This document shows positions 1 to 6,984 of a stretch of DNA of 18,763 nucleotides, one piece after another. The stretch's first letter is position 1, and each line of letters opens with the position of its first letter. Origin of the DNA: Gemmatimonadota bacterium (lineage in GTDB: Bacteria > JAAXHH01). Made by a program: the position numbers and the translations under genes. Where the stretch lies: assembly GCA_026713285.1 (NCBI GenBank), contig JAPOOT010000482.1, forward strand, positions 1-18,763. Direction: 5' to 3'. The notes under the pieces were generated by a model. It was given only the letters and a program-made list of their open reading frames with translations, did not search any database and was not told where the DNA came from.

Positions 1-1
1 C

Positions 2-706
2 GCCGACGTGGCGAGAATCGTCGAACACCTGGAGAAGTCGCCCGTCGTCGGCGTGATCGAAGATCCCCTGGTCTGGCGCGACGTGGACGGATGGCGCCGC
101 CTGCGGGAAAAGACGACGATCCCTCTGCTCATGCATGTACCGCAACTCGGCGGCGGGCCGGAGATCACGCTCGGATGCGCCGACGCCTACATGGTCGGCG
201 AGCACGGCATCGGCATGAGCCTGAAACGGGGCTTCGCCTGTGCCGAGGCGAATGTGTCCACCGTGATCCAGTTGACCGGTGGGACGCTGAGCAAAGCCAT
301 GGCGCTCCACCTCGGCGCGGTGATCCCCAATGTGATGCACACGGTCAACCTGGACGACCAGTACGGCGAGGACGTCACCGGCGGCCGGATCGAGGTGGCG
401 GACGGAAGCTCACCGGTGCCGGAAGGACCCGGACTGGGTGTGGAAGTGGACGAGGCGGAACTGGTGCGCATCGCGGGGAACCCGAAGACCGAGATACCAC
501 GGCATATCGGAAAGTTGATGCTACCGAGCGGCAACGTATGCCATACCATCGGCTATCCTTCGGTCAGCCGCCTGACCGGGTTTCCCGAGGGCAATGTCCG
601 CGGCGTAAGGCTGGAGATCTGGGAAGAGGACGGCAGCGCGCCGTGGCAGGAGACCTACGACTGGATTGAACGGCACGGACCATTCATGCGCAAGGAGTCG
701 AAATGA
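2..706 (+). CDS. Enolase-superfamily (mandelate racemase/muconate lactonizing enzyme-like) enzyme, C-terminal part, 5' truncated
   Basis: The frame is open to the left edge (codons Ala-Asp precede the GTG at 8), so the N-terminal capping domain lies outside the window. The visible part looks like the C-terminal TIM barrel of the enolase superfamily. VIEDPL carries a Glu of the type that binds metal. It is followed by strands spaced as in the barrel (IPLLMHVPQ, ADAYMVGEH, STVIQLTGG), and GPGLGVEVDEAEL is the usual end of such barrels. The last roughly 70 residues, after this signature, are an unusual extension. Family members abstract the alpha-proton of a carboxylate, as in sugar-acid dehydratases; the substrate here cannot be told. 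The gene ends AAATGA, overlapping the next start by 4 bases, so the pair is probably co-translated. The neighbouring uronate-dehydrogenase-like gene favours a sugar-acid substrate. Confidence 0.75.
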   Translation, partial: ADVARIVEHLEKSPVVGVIEDPLVWRDVDGWRRLREKTTIPLLMHVPQLGGGPEITLGCADAYMVGEHGIGMSLKRGFACAEANVSTVIQLTGGTLSKAMALHLGAVIPNVMHTVNLDDQYGEDVTGGRIEVADGSSPVPEGPGLGVEVDEAELVRIAGNPKTEIPRHIGKLMLPSGNVCHTIGYPSVSRLTGFPEGNVRGVRLEIWEEDGSAPWQETYDWIERHGPFMRKESK

Positions 707-1407
707 ACGAAACGCCTCGTATACTCGTCACCGGATCGGCCGGCGTCATCGGCTCGATCATCGTTAACGGACTTAAGGACCGTTATCCCCTCCGCGGTTT
801 CGACCGGGTGCCGACCCCGGGACTGGAAGACGAAGTCGTGGGCGACATTACCGACATGGACGCGGTCATGCAGGCCACGGAAGGCATGGACGCGGTGATC
901 CACCTGGCCGGCAACCCATCCGGCGGCGCGTCGTGGGACGAAATCCTGCACGCCAACTTCATCGGTACCTACACGCTATTCGAAGCGGCGAGCCGCAACG
1001 GAGTGCGCCGCGTTGCTTTCGCGAGCCGCGCGGGCCTCCTGGCGCCGTATCCGCAGGACGTCTTCCGCACGATCGACATGACTCCGAGGCCGGAAAGCTA
1101 CTATTCCATCAGCAAGGTTTTCGGGGAAAGCCTGGGTTACATGTACGCGGTGAGGTTCGACATGGAGGTCGTGTGCGTGCGCATAGGCAACTTCCAGAAA
1201 CAGCGCGACCTGCCGGGACACCCCCATCACCTGAGTCACGGCGACGCGGTCCGGGTGTTCGAACGGGCGGTCATCCACCCCGGCATCCGGTTCGAGGTCG
1301 TATTCGGCGTGTCCGACAGTACCGGGCGGATGTACGACCTGGACCACGGCCGACGAGCGATCGACTACCATCCCCAGGACAAATCGATCGTCGATCCGGA
1401 GTCGTGA
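703..1407 (+). CDS. NAD-dependent epimerase/dehydratase, uronate dehydrogenase-like (extended SDR)
   Basis: This 234-residue protein has an N-terminal Rossmann motif (ILVTGSAGVIGS, residues about 6-17), the acidic DITDMD segment that usually contacts adenine, VIHLAGNPS, and the catalytic YYSISK (Tyr-x3-Lys) near residue 130. Length and C-terminus (DLDHGRRAIDYHPQD) fit uronate dehydrogenases, which oxidise hexuronates to aldarolactones with NAD, better than longer sugar-nucleotide epimerases. The expected Ser/Thr region reads FASRAGLL, which differs from the SSNH form I associate with characterised uronate dehydrogenases, so the substrate is uncertain. The start ATG overlaps the upstream stop (ATGA) and has GGAG about 8 bases before it, which fixes the start. 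With the upstream enolase-superfamily gene it likely serves sugar-acid breakdown. Confidence 0.8.
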   Translation: MNETPRILVTGSAGVIGSIIVNGLKDRYPLRGFDRVPTPGLEDEVVGDITDMDAVMQATEGMDAVIHLAGNPSGGASWDEILHANFIGTYTLFEAASRNGVRRVAFASRAGLLAPYPQDVFRTIDMTPRPESYYSISKVFGESLGYMYAVRFDMEVVCVRIGNFQKQRDLPGHPHHLSHGDAVRVFERAVIHPGIRFEVVFGVSDSTGRMYDLDHGRRAIDYHPQDKSIVDPES

Positions 1408-1435
1408 GCCTACTGGTCCATGCATCCTGTCGCAA

Positions 1436-1495
1436 CGCGTTGACTGGTTGGAACCACAGACGTGGCACGTTGACCGGCTGGAACAACAGGCCCGG
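1436..1495. repeat. Tandem direct repeat, two 30-bp units
   Basis: Units at 1436-1465 and 1466-1495 share about 23 of 30 positions by eye (CGCGTTGACTGG and CACGTTGACCGG at their starts; GGAACCACAG and GGAACAACAG inside). They lie just after the epimerase stop, in the gap between two convergent genes. No clear U-tracted hairpin is visible in this gap. The function is unknown; a decayed local duplication is the simplest reading. Confidence 0.6.
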
Positions 1496-1525
1496 CCAAC
1501 TGTACCTTCGAGCGGCGAGGTCCTG

Positions 1526-1567
1526 CTAGAGGGCCGTCCAGCCGCCTTAAAGGGCCGTCCAGCCGCC
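1526..1567 (-). repeat. 21-bp tandem duplication of the SDR gene's last seven codons including stop
   Basis: Read on the - strand, the SDR gene ends in codons for GGWTAL followed by TAA (stop at 1547-1549). The next 21 bases (1546 down to 1526) encode GGWTAL again followed by TAG. The two copies differ at two positions (CTTTAA against CTCTAG). The copy is in frame, so readthrough of the first stop would add the same six residues and stop again. It is most simply a slippage or tandem duplication at the gene's 3' end. Confidence 0.85.
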
Positions 1568-2329
1568 GTCGACCATGAGCGCGACCCCGGTGACGTACCT
1601 GGACGCATCGGAGGACAGAAAGACTACCGCGCCCTTGAGATCCTCGTTGTTCAGCATGCGTCCGAGGGGCACGCGGCGCTCGTACCGGCGCACAAAAGGA
1701 CCGGGCTGTTCGTTGAAGTAACCGCCCGGACAGATGCAGTTGGCCCGAACGCCCTGTTTCCCGAAGTAGGTTGCGATGTACCGGGTGAAATTGATCATGC
1801 CGCCCTTGACGAAGGTGTAGTCGGGAGGCTGCTTCATCCCGGTTTCTTCATAGAGGCCCGGGTCGTTGGCCACGACACCGTAGATACTGGAAACGTTGAT
1901 TACGCTGCCGCCGCCCCGCCCGGCCATGACCGGGACGAAGGCCTTGCACAGGGTGAAGAGCCCTACCATGTTTCCCTGGGCGCTGGCCGCCCAATAGTCG
2001 GGGGTCTGTTCGTCGAACCCGCCGCCGCGTCCGACCACGGCGCTGTTGACGAGTATATCCACGCGGTCGAATCGGTCCATTACTCGTTGTTTCAGACTGC
2101 CGATCGATTCGGTGTTCGTGATGTCGAGCTCTTCGGGATGCGCATCGTATCCCCGTTCGTTCAATCCATCAACGAACCGGTGGTTGTTCTCCATATTCCT
2201 GGAGGCGACGACCACGGTCGCGCCCGCTTCGGCCAGGGCTTCTGAGATGCTGCTGCCGAACTGCGGGCCCGCGCCGCCCGTGACCACGGCGATGCGGCCT
2301 TTCAAACCAAAGCTGTCGAGTACACCCAT
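1547..2329 (-). CDS. Short-chain dehydrogenase/reductase, classical SDR
   Basis: This 260-residue oxidoreductase has an N-terminal cofactor motif of unusual spacing (VVTGGAGPQFGSSI, residues about 15-28), ELDIT, ILVNSA, the catalytic Ser in NVSSIYG and the catalytic YTFVK (Tyr-x3-Lys). Its end, SSDASRYVTGVALMVDGGW, is typical of the family. Classical SDRs interconvert alcohols and ketones with NAD(P)H; gluconate 5-dehydrogenase-like enzymes are a reasonable comparison, but the substrate is not readable. The frame is open further upstream to 2446. I chose the ATG at 2327-2329 because it follows AGGAG and begins just before the Rossmann fold, as usual. It is transcribed towards the epimerase and ends in a 21-bp duplicated tail. 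Confidence 0.88.
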   Translation of the reverse strand: MGVLDSFGLKGRIAVVTGGAGPQFGSSISEALAEAGATVVVASRNMENNHRFVDGLNERGYDAHPEELDITNTESIGSLKQRVMDRFDRVDILVNSAVVGRGGGFDEQTPDYWAASAQGNMVGLFTLCKAFVPVMAGRGGGSVINVSSIYGVVANDPGLYEETGMKQPPDYTFVKGGMINFTRYIATYFGKQGVRANCICPGGYFNEQPGPFVRRYERRVPLGRMLNNEDLKGAVVFLSSDASRYVTGVALMVDGGWTAL

Positions 2330-2472
2330 GCGGAGGCTCCTGTCATCTGTAAGTTGAAACCGGAGAATCGATGCCGACGTGAGGGAAACGGAAGCTGGAC
2401 CGCTCCGCACCGCAACGCACCTGAAACCAGGTCCCTGATACAGCAAATAACCGGTACCGCAGGACCGGATTT

Positions 2473-2501
2473 AGTATATACTTAGGGTATGTGCACGACA
2501 A
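2473..2501 (-). promoter_or_regulatory. Candidate promoter for the SDR gene in the divergent intergenic region
   Basis: On the - strand TTGTCG (2501-2496) lies 17 bases before TATACT (2478-2473), a reasonable sigma-70-type pair. The -10 element sits inside the perfect palindrome AGTATATACT (2473-2482), so a + strand -10 for the divergent NHL-repeat gene could share it, though I see no good + strand -35. The rest of the 259-base gap (2330-2588) shows nothing else convincing. Confidence 0.35.
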
Positions 2502-2588
2502 AACCTTTGTGCCCATCGGGTCCATCCGGTGGTTTGCCGGCTGGGCCGGAGTTCAGTGTGTTTTTCCGATTTCGTTTCGTGAGAGGAC

Positions 2589-3437
2589 ATGCCAATGATC
2601 TGGGGATCGGGAGATTACTGTTACGAGAAAGTGCCCGGCTGGGGTTCCGAGCGGACGCTGGGCATCGCCACGGCCGTGGCCGCGGATTCACGGGACCGGG
2701 TTTATGTTGTCGACCGGGAGCCGAATCCCGCCGTGGTGGTCTACGACCGGGACGGCCACCTGTTGGACGAATGGGGTCACGATATTCTGTCCCTGCCCCA
2801 CGAGATCTGGATCGACGGGGAGGACAGGATCTTCATTCCGGACTGCAGAGACCATACCGTCCGGGTATTTTCAACCGACGGCACACTGTTGCAGACGCTG
2901 GGCGTGCCGGACCGGACCGGAGAACCGGGCAAACCGTTCAATATGCCGACGCGCGTGGTGAAAGGACCATCCGGCGACCTGTACGTCGCCGATGGATACG
3001 GGCAGTGCTACGTGCACCGGATGACGCCCTCGGGAGACCTGGTCCACACCTGGGGCGGTCAAGGCAGCGCACCTGGCCGGTTCACCTTGCCCCACAACAT
3101 CTTTCCCGCGTCCGACGGACGCCTTCTCGTGGCCGACCGGGAGACCAACAACCGGATTCAGGTCTTCGATTCCGAGGGCGGCTTCCTCGCGGAATGGCCC
3201 GGGCGTCCCGCGCCCTGCGGCCTTTTCGTGGATGACGAGGATACGGTCTTCCTGGGCGAGGGCGGCGGGGTCACCATCATGAACATGGACGGAAGGCTCA
3301 TCGCCCAGTGGGTCGTCCGGGGCGGACCCGTCGATCGTGCCCATGGCGCCCACAGCGTCTGGGTCGACCGCCACGGCGACATCTACGTGGGCGAAGTGGG
3401 CGTAGAGAACCTCGTGCACAAGTACGTCCGCGTGTAG
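2589..3437 (+). CDS. NHL-repeat beta-propeller protein
   Basis: This 282-residue protein is built from repeated beta-propeller blades, with recurring V(Y/F)V(V/A)D turns (RVYVVDREPN, DLYVADGYGQ, RLLVADRETNNRIQVFD, DIYVGEVG) each followed by a strand such as VFSTDG or VFDSEG. This resembles NHL-repeat proteins and the propeller of peptidyl-alpha-hydroxyglycine alpha-amidating lyase. No signal peptide or membrane segment is visible, so it looks cytoplasmic. Such proteins occur as lactonases, lyases or binding scaffolds; the role here cannot be assigned. The start ATG at 2589 is preceded by GAGAGG, and a second ATG lies two codons later. It is the first + strand gene after a divergent intergenic region and lies 41 bases upstream of the transporter pair. 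Confidence 0.85.
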   Translation: MPMIWGSGDYCYEKVPGWGSERTLGIATAVAADSRDRVYVVDREPNPAVVVYDRDGHLLDEWGHDILSLPHEIWIDGEDRIFIPDCRDHTVRVFSTDGTLLQTLGVPDRTGEPGKPFNMPTRVVKGPSGDLYVADGYGQCYVHRMTPSGDLVHTWGGQGSAPGRFTLPHNIFPASDGRLLVADRETNNRIQVFDSEGGFLAEWPGRPAPCGLFVDDEDTVFLGEGGGVTIMNMDGRLIAQWVVRGGPVDRAHGAHSVWVDRHGDIYVGEVGVENLVHKYVRV

Positions 3438-3478
3438 CAGATACGGTTTTTCCCGGGTACTACTTTTTGAGAACGTCA

Positions 3479-3697
3479 ATGGATCCTCCCAATTCCGGCC
3501 CACGTTTTCCCCGATGGATCTGGGCCGCGTACGCGGTCCTGTTCGCCCTCTCGATTCCCTGGTATATCCCGAAAATCGACCCGATGCCGGTGTGGTTCAG
3601 CCTGCCGTACTGGGTCGTGATCAGCCTCGGCGTCTGCCTGGCTATCGCGTGCTTCACGGCTTACGTGATCCGCAGATTCTGGCGGGAGGACGGTTAG
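3479..3697 (+). CDS. DUF3311-type small membrane protein, symporter partner
   Basis: This 72-residue protein has two hydrophobic segments (WAAYAVLFALSIPWYI and WVVISLGVCLAIACFTAYVI) separated by a short loop with PVWFSLPYW, then a basic end (RRFWREDG). Size, layout and position directly before a sodium:solute symporter fit DUF3311 proteins, which commonly sit beside SSS-family transporters much as YhdT sits beside PanF. It probably helps assemble or regulate the symporter in the inner membrane; that role is inferred from context. The frame is open upstream to 3308, but that part overlaps the NHL gene. The ATG at 3479-3481 gives a clean two-segment protein. Its stop is 3 bases before the symporter start. 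Confidence 0.8.
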   Translation: MDPPNSGPRFPRWIWAAYAVLFALSIPWYIPKIDPMPVWFSLPYWVVISLGVCLAIACFTAYVIRRFWREDG

Positions 3698-3700
3698 CCC

Positions 3701-5194
3701 ATGGCGGACCAGCCCTACGGACCCGGCGCGCTTCTGTTCCTGGTCGCGTACCTCGCCTTCATGATCGTCCTCAGTTTTAAAGCCCGGTCCCGTCGGCGGG
3801 ACAACTCCATGTCGTCCTTCTACCTGGCGGGCAAGAACCTGGGCGCGCTGGTGCTCTTCTTCACGCTTTACGCCACGCAGTACAGCGGGAATACACTCAT
3901 CGGATATCCCGGCGAGGCCTACCGGCTGGGCTTCGCCTGGATCATGAGCATCGGTTTCATGATGTCCATCGTCGTGGCCTATCTTCTCTTCGCGCCACCG
4001 CTATATAACGCCTCACGCCAGTGGCACTTCGTGACGCCCGGTGACTGGATCACCCACCGTTTCGGATCCAAAGGGCTGACCCTCTTCGCCGGCGTCCTTT
4101 TCGTGATCGCCATCGCCAACTACCTGCTCGCCCAGCTCCTCGCCGTGGGGCACATCGTTTCAGGCCTGTCGGGCGGTGCGATACCGTTCTGGGCGGGTGT
4201 AGTGGTCCTTGCGGCCATCATCCTGGTCTACGAGACCATCGGCGGGATGCAGGCCGTGGCCTGGACCGACTGCATCCAGGGGCTGCTCCTCTTCGCGGGC
4301 CTGCTCGGCATGCTGGCGGCCGTGATACCGGGCAGCGACCGCCTGGGTGAAGCGACGGCCTGGATCATCGCCAACCAGCCTGAGAAAGCCGCGCTCCCGG
4401 AAGGAGACACGATCCGCACATGGATCAGCACGATTCTGCTGGTGGGTTTCGCCGCCGCCGTCTATCCCCAGGCCATTCAGCGCATCTTCGCGGCGCGGAG
4501 CACCCGCAGCCTCAAGCGGTCGTTTACCTTCATGGCCTTCATGCCCCTGGTCACCATCTCGGCGGTCGTGCTCGTGGGGATCCTGGCCGTACCGCAGCTG
4601 ACGGGCCTGCAAGGCATAGACACCGACCAGGTCATGCCCCGCCTGCTCCGGGTATGGGCGGCGGAATCCCTCTGGCTGTACGTCATGACCGTGTTCGTCC
4701 TCACCGGCATCGTCGCGGCGATCATGTCGACGGCCGACTCCGTCCTGCTCAGCCTTTCCTCCCTGCTCGTCAAGGACGTGCTGGGCCGGTTCCGGATGGG
4801 GTCGCTCCCGGAGGAGCGTCTTACCGCGTGGGGCAAGCGCCTGTCCTGGGCGATCATGGCCATCCTGGTGCTCATCGCCCTGACGCCGGACCTCACCCTG
4901 TGGGGACTCATAGAGCTCAAAATGGAGGTGCTGATCCAGACGGCGCCGCTGTTTGTGCTGGGGGTGCTCTGGCCGCGATTCAATGCGACGGGCGCGGCCG
5001 CCGGCATGGCCGCGGGCACGTTGCTTGCAGGCGGGTTGACCCTCGCGGGCCTGGGCAAGGTCTGGGGTTGGCACGCCGGCGTGCTGGGCCTGGCGCTGAA
5101 CGTGATCGTGGGGGTGGCGGTGAGCCGGGCGGGGAGGACTCAGCAGAACGGCCAGGATTCTCGCAATCCCAGACCCTTCCGCCAGGCCGAATGA
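3701..5194 (+). CDS. Sodium:solute symporter family (SSS) transporter
   Basis: This 497-residue integral membrane protein has about 12-13 hydrophobic segments. SSS-family traits are visible: an early SSFYLAGKNLG loop after the first segment, then TQYSGNTLIGYPGEAYRLGF, TPGDWITHRFGS, YETIGGMQAVAWTDCIQG and MSTADSVLLSLSSLLVKDVL, which resemble the conserved SDF-like signature regions of pantothenate, proline and sugar symporters. It should import an organic solute with sodium. The nearby enolase-superfamily and epimerase genes make a sugar acid or other carboxylate plausible, but the substrate is not readable. GGAGG lies about 11 bases before the ATG, within the end of the DUF3311 gene. Its stop is followed by a 226-base gap before the RiPP precursor. 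Confidence 0.92.
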   Translation: MADQPYGPGALLFLVAYLAFMIVLSFKARSRRRDNSMSSFYLAGKNLGALVLFFTLYATQYSGNTLIGYPGEAYRLGFAWIMSIGFMMSIVVAYLLFAPPLYNASRQWHFVTPGDWITHRFGSKGLTLFAGVLFVIAIANYLLAQLLAVGHIVSGLSGGAIPFWAGVVVLAAIILVYETIGGMQAVAWTDCIQGLLLFAGLLGMLAAVIPGSDRLGEATAWIIANQPEKAALPEGDTIRTWISTILLVGFAAAVYPQAIQRIFAARSTRSLKRSFTFMAFMPLVTISAVVLVGILAVPQLTGLQGIDTDQVMPRLLRVWAAESLWLYVMTVFVLTGIVAAIMSTADSVLLSLSSLLVKDVLGRFRMGSLPEERLTAWGKRLSWAIMAILVLIALTPDLTLWGLIELKMEVLIQTAPLFVLGVLWPRFNATGAAAGMAAGTLLAGGLTLAGLGKVWGWHAGVLGLALNVIVGVAVSRAGRTQQNGQDSRNPRPFRQAE

Positions 5195-5285
5195 GACATG
5201 ACCGAAGGCATGTTTTACTGGAAGTAAGACCGGTTTTCCGCCCCTGGCGTCATGTAATCCATTGCCTGCATGTCACCGAAATCAC

Positions 5286-5314
5286 TTGACATTTTGGAAC
5301 ATTTACAGTATTTT
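5286..5314 (+). promoter_or_regulatory. Promoter of the RiPP precursor gene
   Basis: A perfect -35 hexamer TTGACA (5286-5291) is followed after exactly 17 bases by TATTTT (5309-5314), in a stretch much richer in AT than the surroundings. This predicts transcription from about 5321 and a leader of about 100 bases before the precursor start. The rest of the 5195-5420 gap shows no convincing gene. Confidence 0.65.
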
Positions 5315-5343
5315 AATATCGTGTAATCTATTAGCCATTGAAC

Positions 5344-5360
5344 CTTCGTTAAAAGCGAAG
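5344..5360 (+). other. Small hairpin in the 5' untranslated region of the precursor gene
   Basis: CTTCGTT (5344-5350) can pair with AGCGAAG (5354-5360) around an AAA loop, giving seven pairs including one G-U. It lies in the predicted untranslated leader, about 60 bases before the start codon. It may affect mRNA stability; no known riboswitch is recognised. Confidence 0.4.
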
Positions 5361-5406
5361 ATACCTCCGCAAGATGGGGCATGTCGGTGTATTAATATCA
5401 CATTCG

Positions 5407-5413
5407 AAGGAGG
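5407..5413 (+). promoter_or_regulatory. Strong Shine-Dalgarno site of the precursor
   Basis: AAGGAGG lies seven bases before the ATG at 5421. It is a near-perfect ribosome binding site and fixes this start for the small gene. It suggests high translation, as expected for a peptide substrate made in excess of its enzymes. Confidence 0.8.
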
Positions 5414-5420
5414 GTAAGTC

Positions 5421-5672
5421 ATGCGAAGCGGCGACGAAATGTTGAAGCTTATTGTAGAGAAGTCCTCTCTGGATTCAGAGTTCAGGCAGAAACTGCTCGC
5501 AGACCCGAAGTCGGCCATTTGCGAAGAATTGGACATTACGATGCCCGAATCGATGAATATCCAGGTTCATGAGAGCGATATGCAGACGGTGCATATCGCG
5601 TTGCCCCCGGATGCGAATATCACCGAGGAGCAACTCGAAGCCGTTTCAGCCGGCCTCTGCTGCTGCTGGTAA
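5421..5672 (+). CDS. RiPP precursor with nitrile-hydratase-like (NHLP) leader and pentapeptide LCCCW core
   Basis: This 83-residue peptide is a complete small gene. Residues 5-78 match the NHLP leader type: a helix with EFRQKLLADPKSAI, then ELDITMPESMNIQVHE and the strand HIALPPD, then ITEEQLEAVSAG. The last part is the usual end of such leaders, followed by a double-glycine-like site (Ala77-Gly78) suited to a C39 peptidase. What follows is only Leu79-Cys80-Cys81-Cys82-Trp83 and a stop. With a YcaO cyclodehydratase in the convergent operon, the expected modification is three contiguous thiazolines or thiazoles. Another cysteine (Cys34) lies in the leader and is unlikely to be modified. The gene has its own promoter, a strong ribosome binding site and a terminator, so it is transcribed alone. 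The same leader appears fused to an enzyme at 11858-13156. Confidence 0.93.
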   Translation: MRSGDEMLKLIVEKSSLDSEFRQKLLADPKSAICEELDITMPESMNIQVHESDMQTVHIALPPDANITEEQLEAVSAGLCCCW

Positions 5673-5734
5673 ATCAGTATTCAGAACGCCGGTCTATCTT
5701 GCGATGCCTGGCGTTCGCATGATCGAGAAAACGT

Positions 5735-5775
5735 AAAATCCCCCGATCGAACCCGGTCGAGGGGATTTTGCTTTA
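5735..5775. terminator. Rho-independent terminator, probably bidirectional
   Basis: AAAATCCCC (5735-5743) pairs with GGGGATTTT (5761-5769) through nine base pairs. The stem extends inward by about six more pairs past a one-base bulge. The + strand is followed by GCTTTA, and the - strand by ACGTTTTCT. It lies 62 bases after the precursor stop and beyond the end of the convergent - strand operon, so it can end both transcripts. Confidence 0.8.
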
Positions 5776-5787
5776 ATATCCGGAACA

Positions 5788-5870
5788 GGAATCCAAATCG
5801 AGGGCGCTCAATCTGAAGTGGAATTCAATTCGAGGGCGCTCAATCTGAAACGGAGTTCAATTCGAGAGCG
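5788..5870. repeat. 32-bp tandem repeat, about 2.5 copies, spanning the 3' end of the last operon gene
   Basis: A block of the form GGAATTCAATTCGAGGGCGC recurs at about 5788, 5820 and 5852, exactly 32 bases apart. The first two units also share CTCAATCTGAA. The third copy contains the stop codon and last codons of the - strand gene ending at 5857; the other two are non-coding copies beyond its stop. It looks like a partial duplication of the gene's 3' end and sits between that gene and the shared terminator. Confidence 0.8.
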
Positions 5871-6975
5871 CGCCGGAAAGCACCATATACAGATAGGCCT
5901 TGACCTGCTCCAGCTTGTTTCCGGTTATGACCAGCTTTAAGTGGTGTATGCCGCGCAACAACACAAAGGGTCCGGTCCTGGCGAAGAGCGTTTCCGGTTT
6001 CGACGCCCAGTCCGCCAGGGCCGCAAGCTTCTCCGGAACGACAAAATCCCCGTAGCCCAGCGCATCCAGCACGGGATCCCAGTCTGTCATGCCGTCGATC
6101 CAATAGCGGGATTCCTGTGTATATCTTTGCTTGACGATGGGCGTGATGCCGAGCGTCGGCCCCAGTCCATCTGCCCGCACGTCGACATTCACCCCGGCGC
6201 TCACGATGTCCGCACGTTCCCTGAAGCGCGAAATCACGGAATCGACCGCCGTTACATGTCCCGGCCACCCGGTGTTTTCAAGAAAAGAGCAAACCCCTTC
6301 CTGCGCGTTTAAACCCATAATCGCCAGGCGGACCGTGCGTTCCCTGGACGGGAATACGCCGAAGGAATCCAGGCGCGTGTCTTCCGGCTGCGCCAGGTAA
6401 ACCTCTTTGGCCATTTTGCTTTCGGCAGCGTTCTTTTCCCAGCCGACACAGGAAACGAGGGCGTCGACCACGATGCCGACATCATCCTGGAGGCCGCCTC
6501 CGCCGAACAACGTACGTTCGTTAGGCCGAAGGAACATGCCCGGAAGCGCATTCCTGCTGCCCTGCGCCGAACCTATGTCGTACTCCAGCATCAACTTGCG
6601 CCCCACAATCTCCCGCAGAGGCGAGTTTTGAGCTTCCATTTCCCTGAACAGCCGCTTGACCGCTCCCGCGGTCTCATCCGCCTCGTCGGTCCGCACCCGC
6701 TCTTCGAAATAATCGCCAGACCGGTTTCCGCTTGACAGCGAGACGCCGAAGTCCGCCGCGGGCCGGCTGTCATGCAGGGGCAGTTCGAAGCCGAAGGGCT
6801 GAGCGCCCATGGTGATGGGGAGTTGATTCGCCCGTTCCAGTATGCGCCCCCACTCCCGCTCCCCGATAAGCACGGAAGAAACTTTGCTCCGAAAGCGTCC
6901 AAGCAGGTCAGCCATCGTGCCGCCCTCTTCGGCGAGACGGTCCTGGGTAAGTATGACCGCTTCGTCGATATGCAT
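5857..6975 (-). CDS. Unrecognised protein at the end of the RiPP operon, candidate tailoring enzyme
   Basis: I do not recognise the family of this 372-residue protein. It starts at the ATG at 6975, nine bases after the YcaO stop; TAAGGAG of that junction serves as ribosome binding site, so it is tightly coupled to the cyclodehydratase. No signal peptide or membrane segment is seen. It appears mixed alpha/beta and rich in strands, with landmark segments FGFELPLHD, ADFGVSLSSG, LMLEYDIG, ALPGMFLRP, VRLAIMGLN, VNVDVRADGLGPTLGI and, near the end, GIHHLKLVITGNKLEQVKAYLYM (residues about 342-364). The repeated pattern of charged strands and the final K-x-Y motif faintly recall barrel-type (ABBA) aromatic prenyltransferases, but I cannot support that as an assignment. 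Position suggests a maturase, partner protein or immunity function. Its 3' end is duplicated in a 32-bp tandem repeat. Confidence 0.85.
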   Translation of the reverse strand: MHIDEAVILTQDRLAEEGGTMADLLGRFRSKVSSVLIGEREWGRILERANQLPITMGAQPFGFELPLHDSRPAADFGVSLSSGNRSGDYFEERVRTDEADETAGAVKRLFREMEAQNSPLREIVGRKLMLEYDIGSAQGSRNALPGMFLRPNERTLFGGGGLQDDVGIVVDALVSCVGWEKNAAESKMAKEVYLAQPEDTRLDSFGVFPSRERTVRLAIMGLNAQEGVCSFLENTGWPGHVTAVDSVISRFRERADIVSAGVNVDVRADGLGPTLGITPIVKQRYTQESRYWIDGMTDWDPVLDALGYGDFVVPEKLAALADWASKPETLFARTGPFVLLRGIHHLKLVITGNKLEQVKAYLYMVLSGALSN

Positions 6976-6984
6976 ATTGTCTCC

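Noticed and set aside
1448..2245. Long + strand open frame opposite the SDR gene
   Set aside because: The opposite strand carries all SDR motifs; this frame is a shadow without recognisable features.
5198..5227. Nine-codon open frame (MTEGMFYWK) after the symporter stop
   Set aside because: It is too short, has no convincing ribosome binding site, and lies before the mapped promoter of the precursor.
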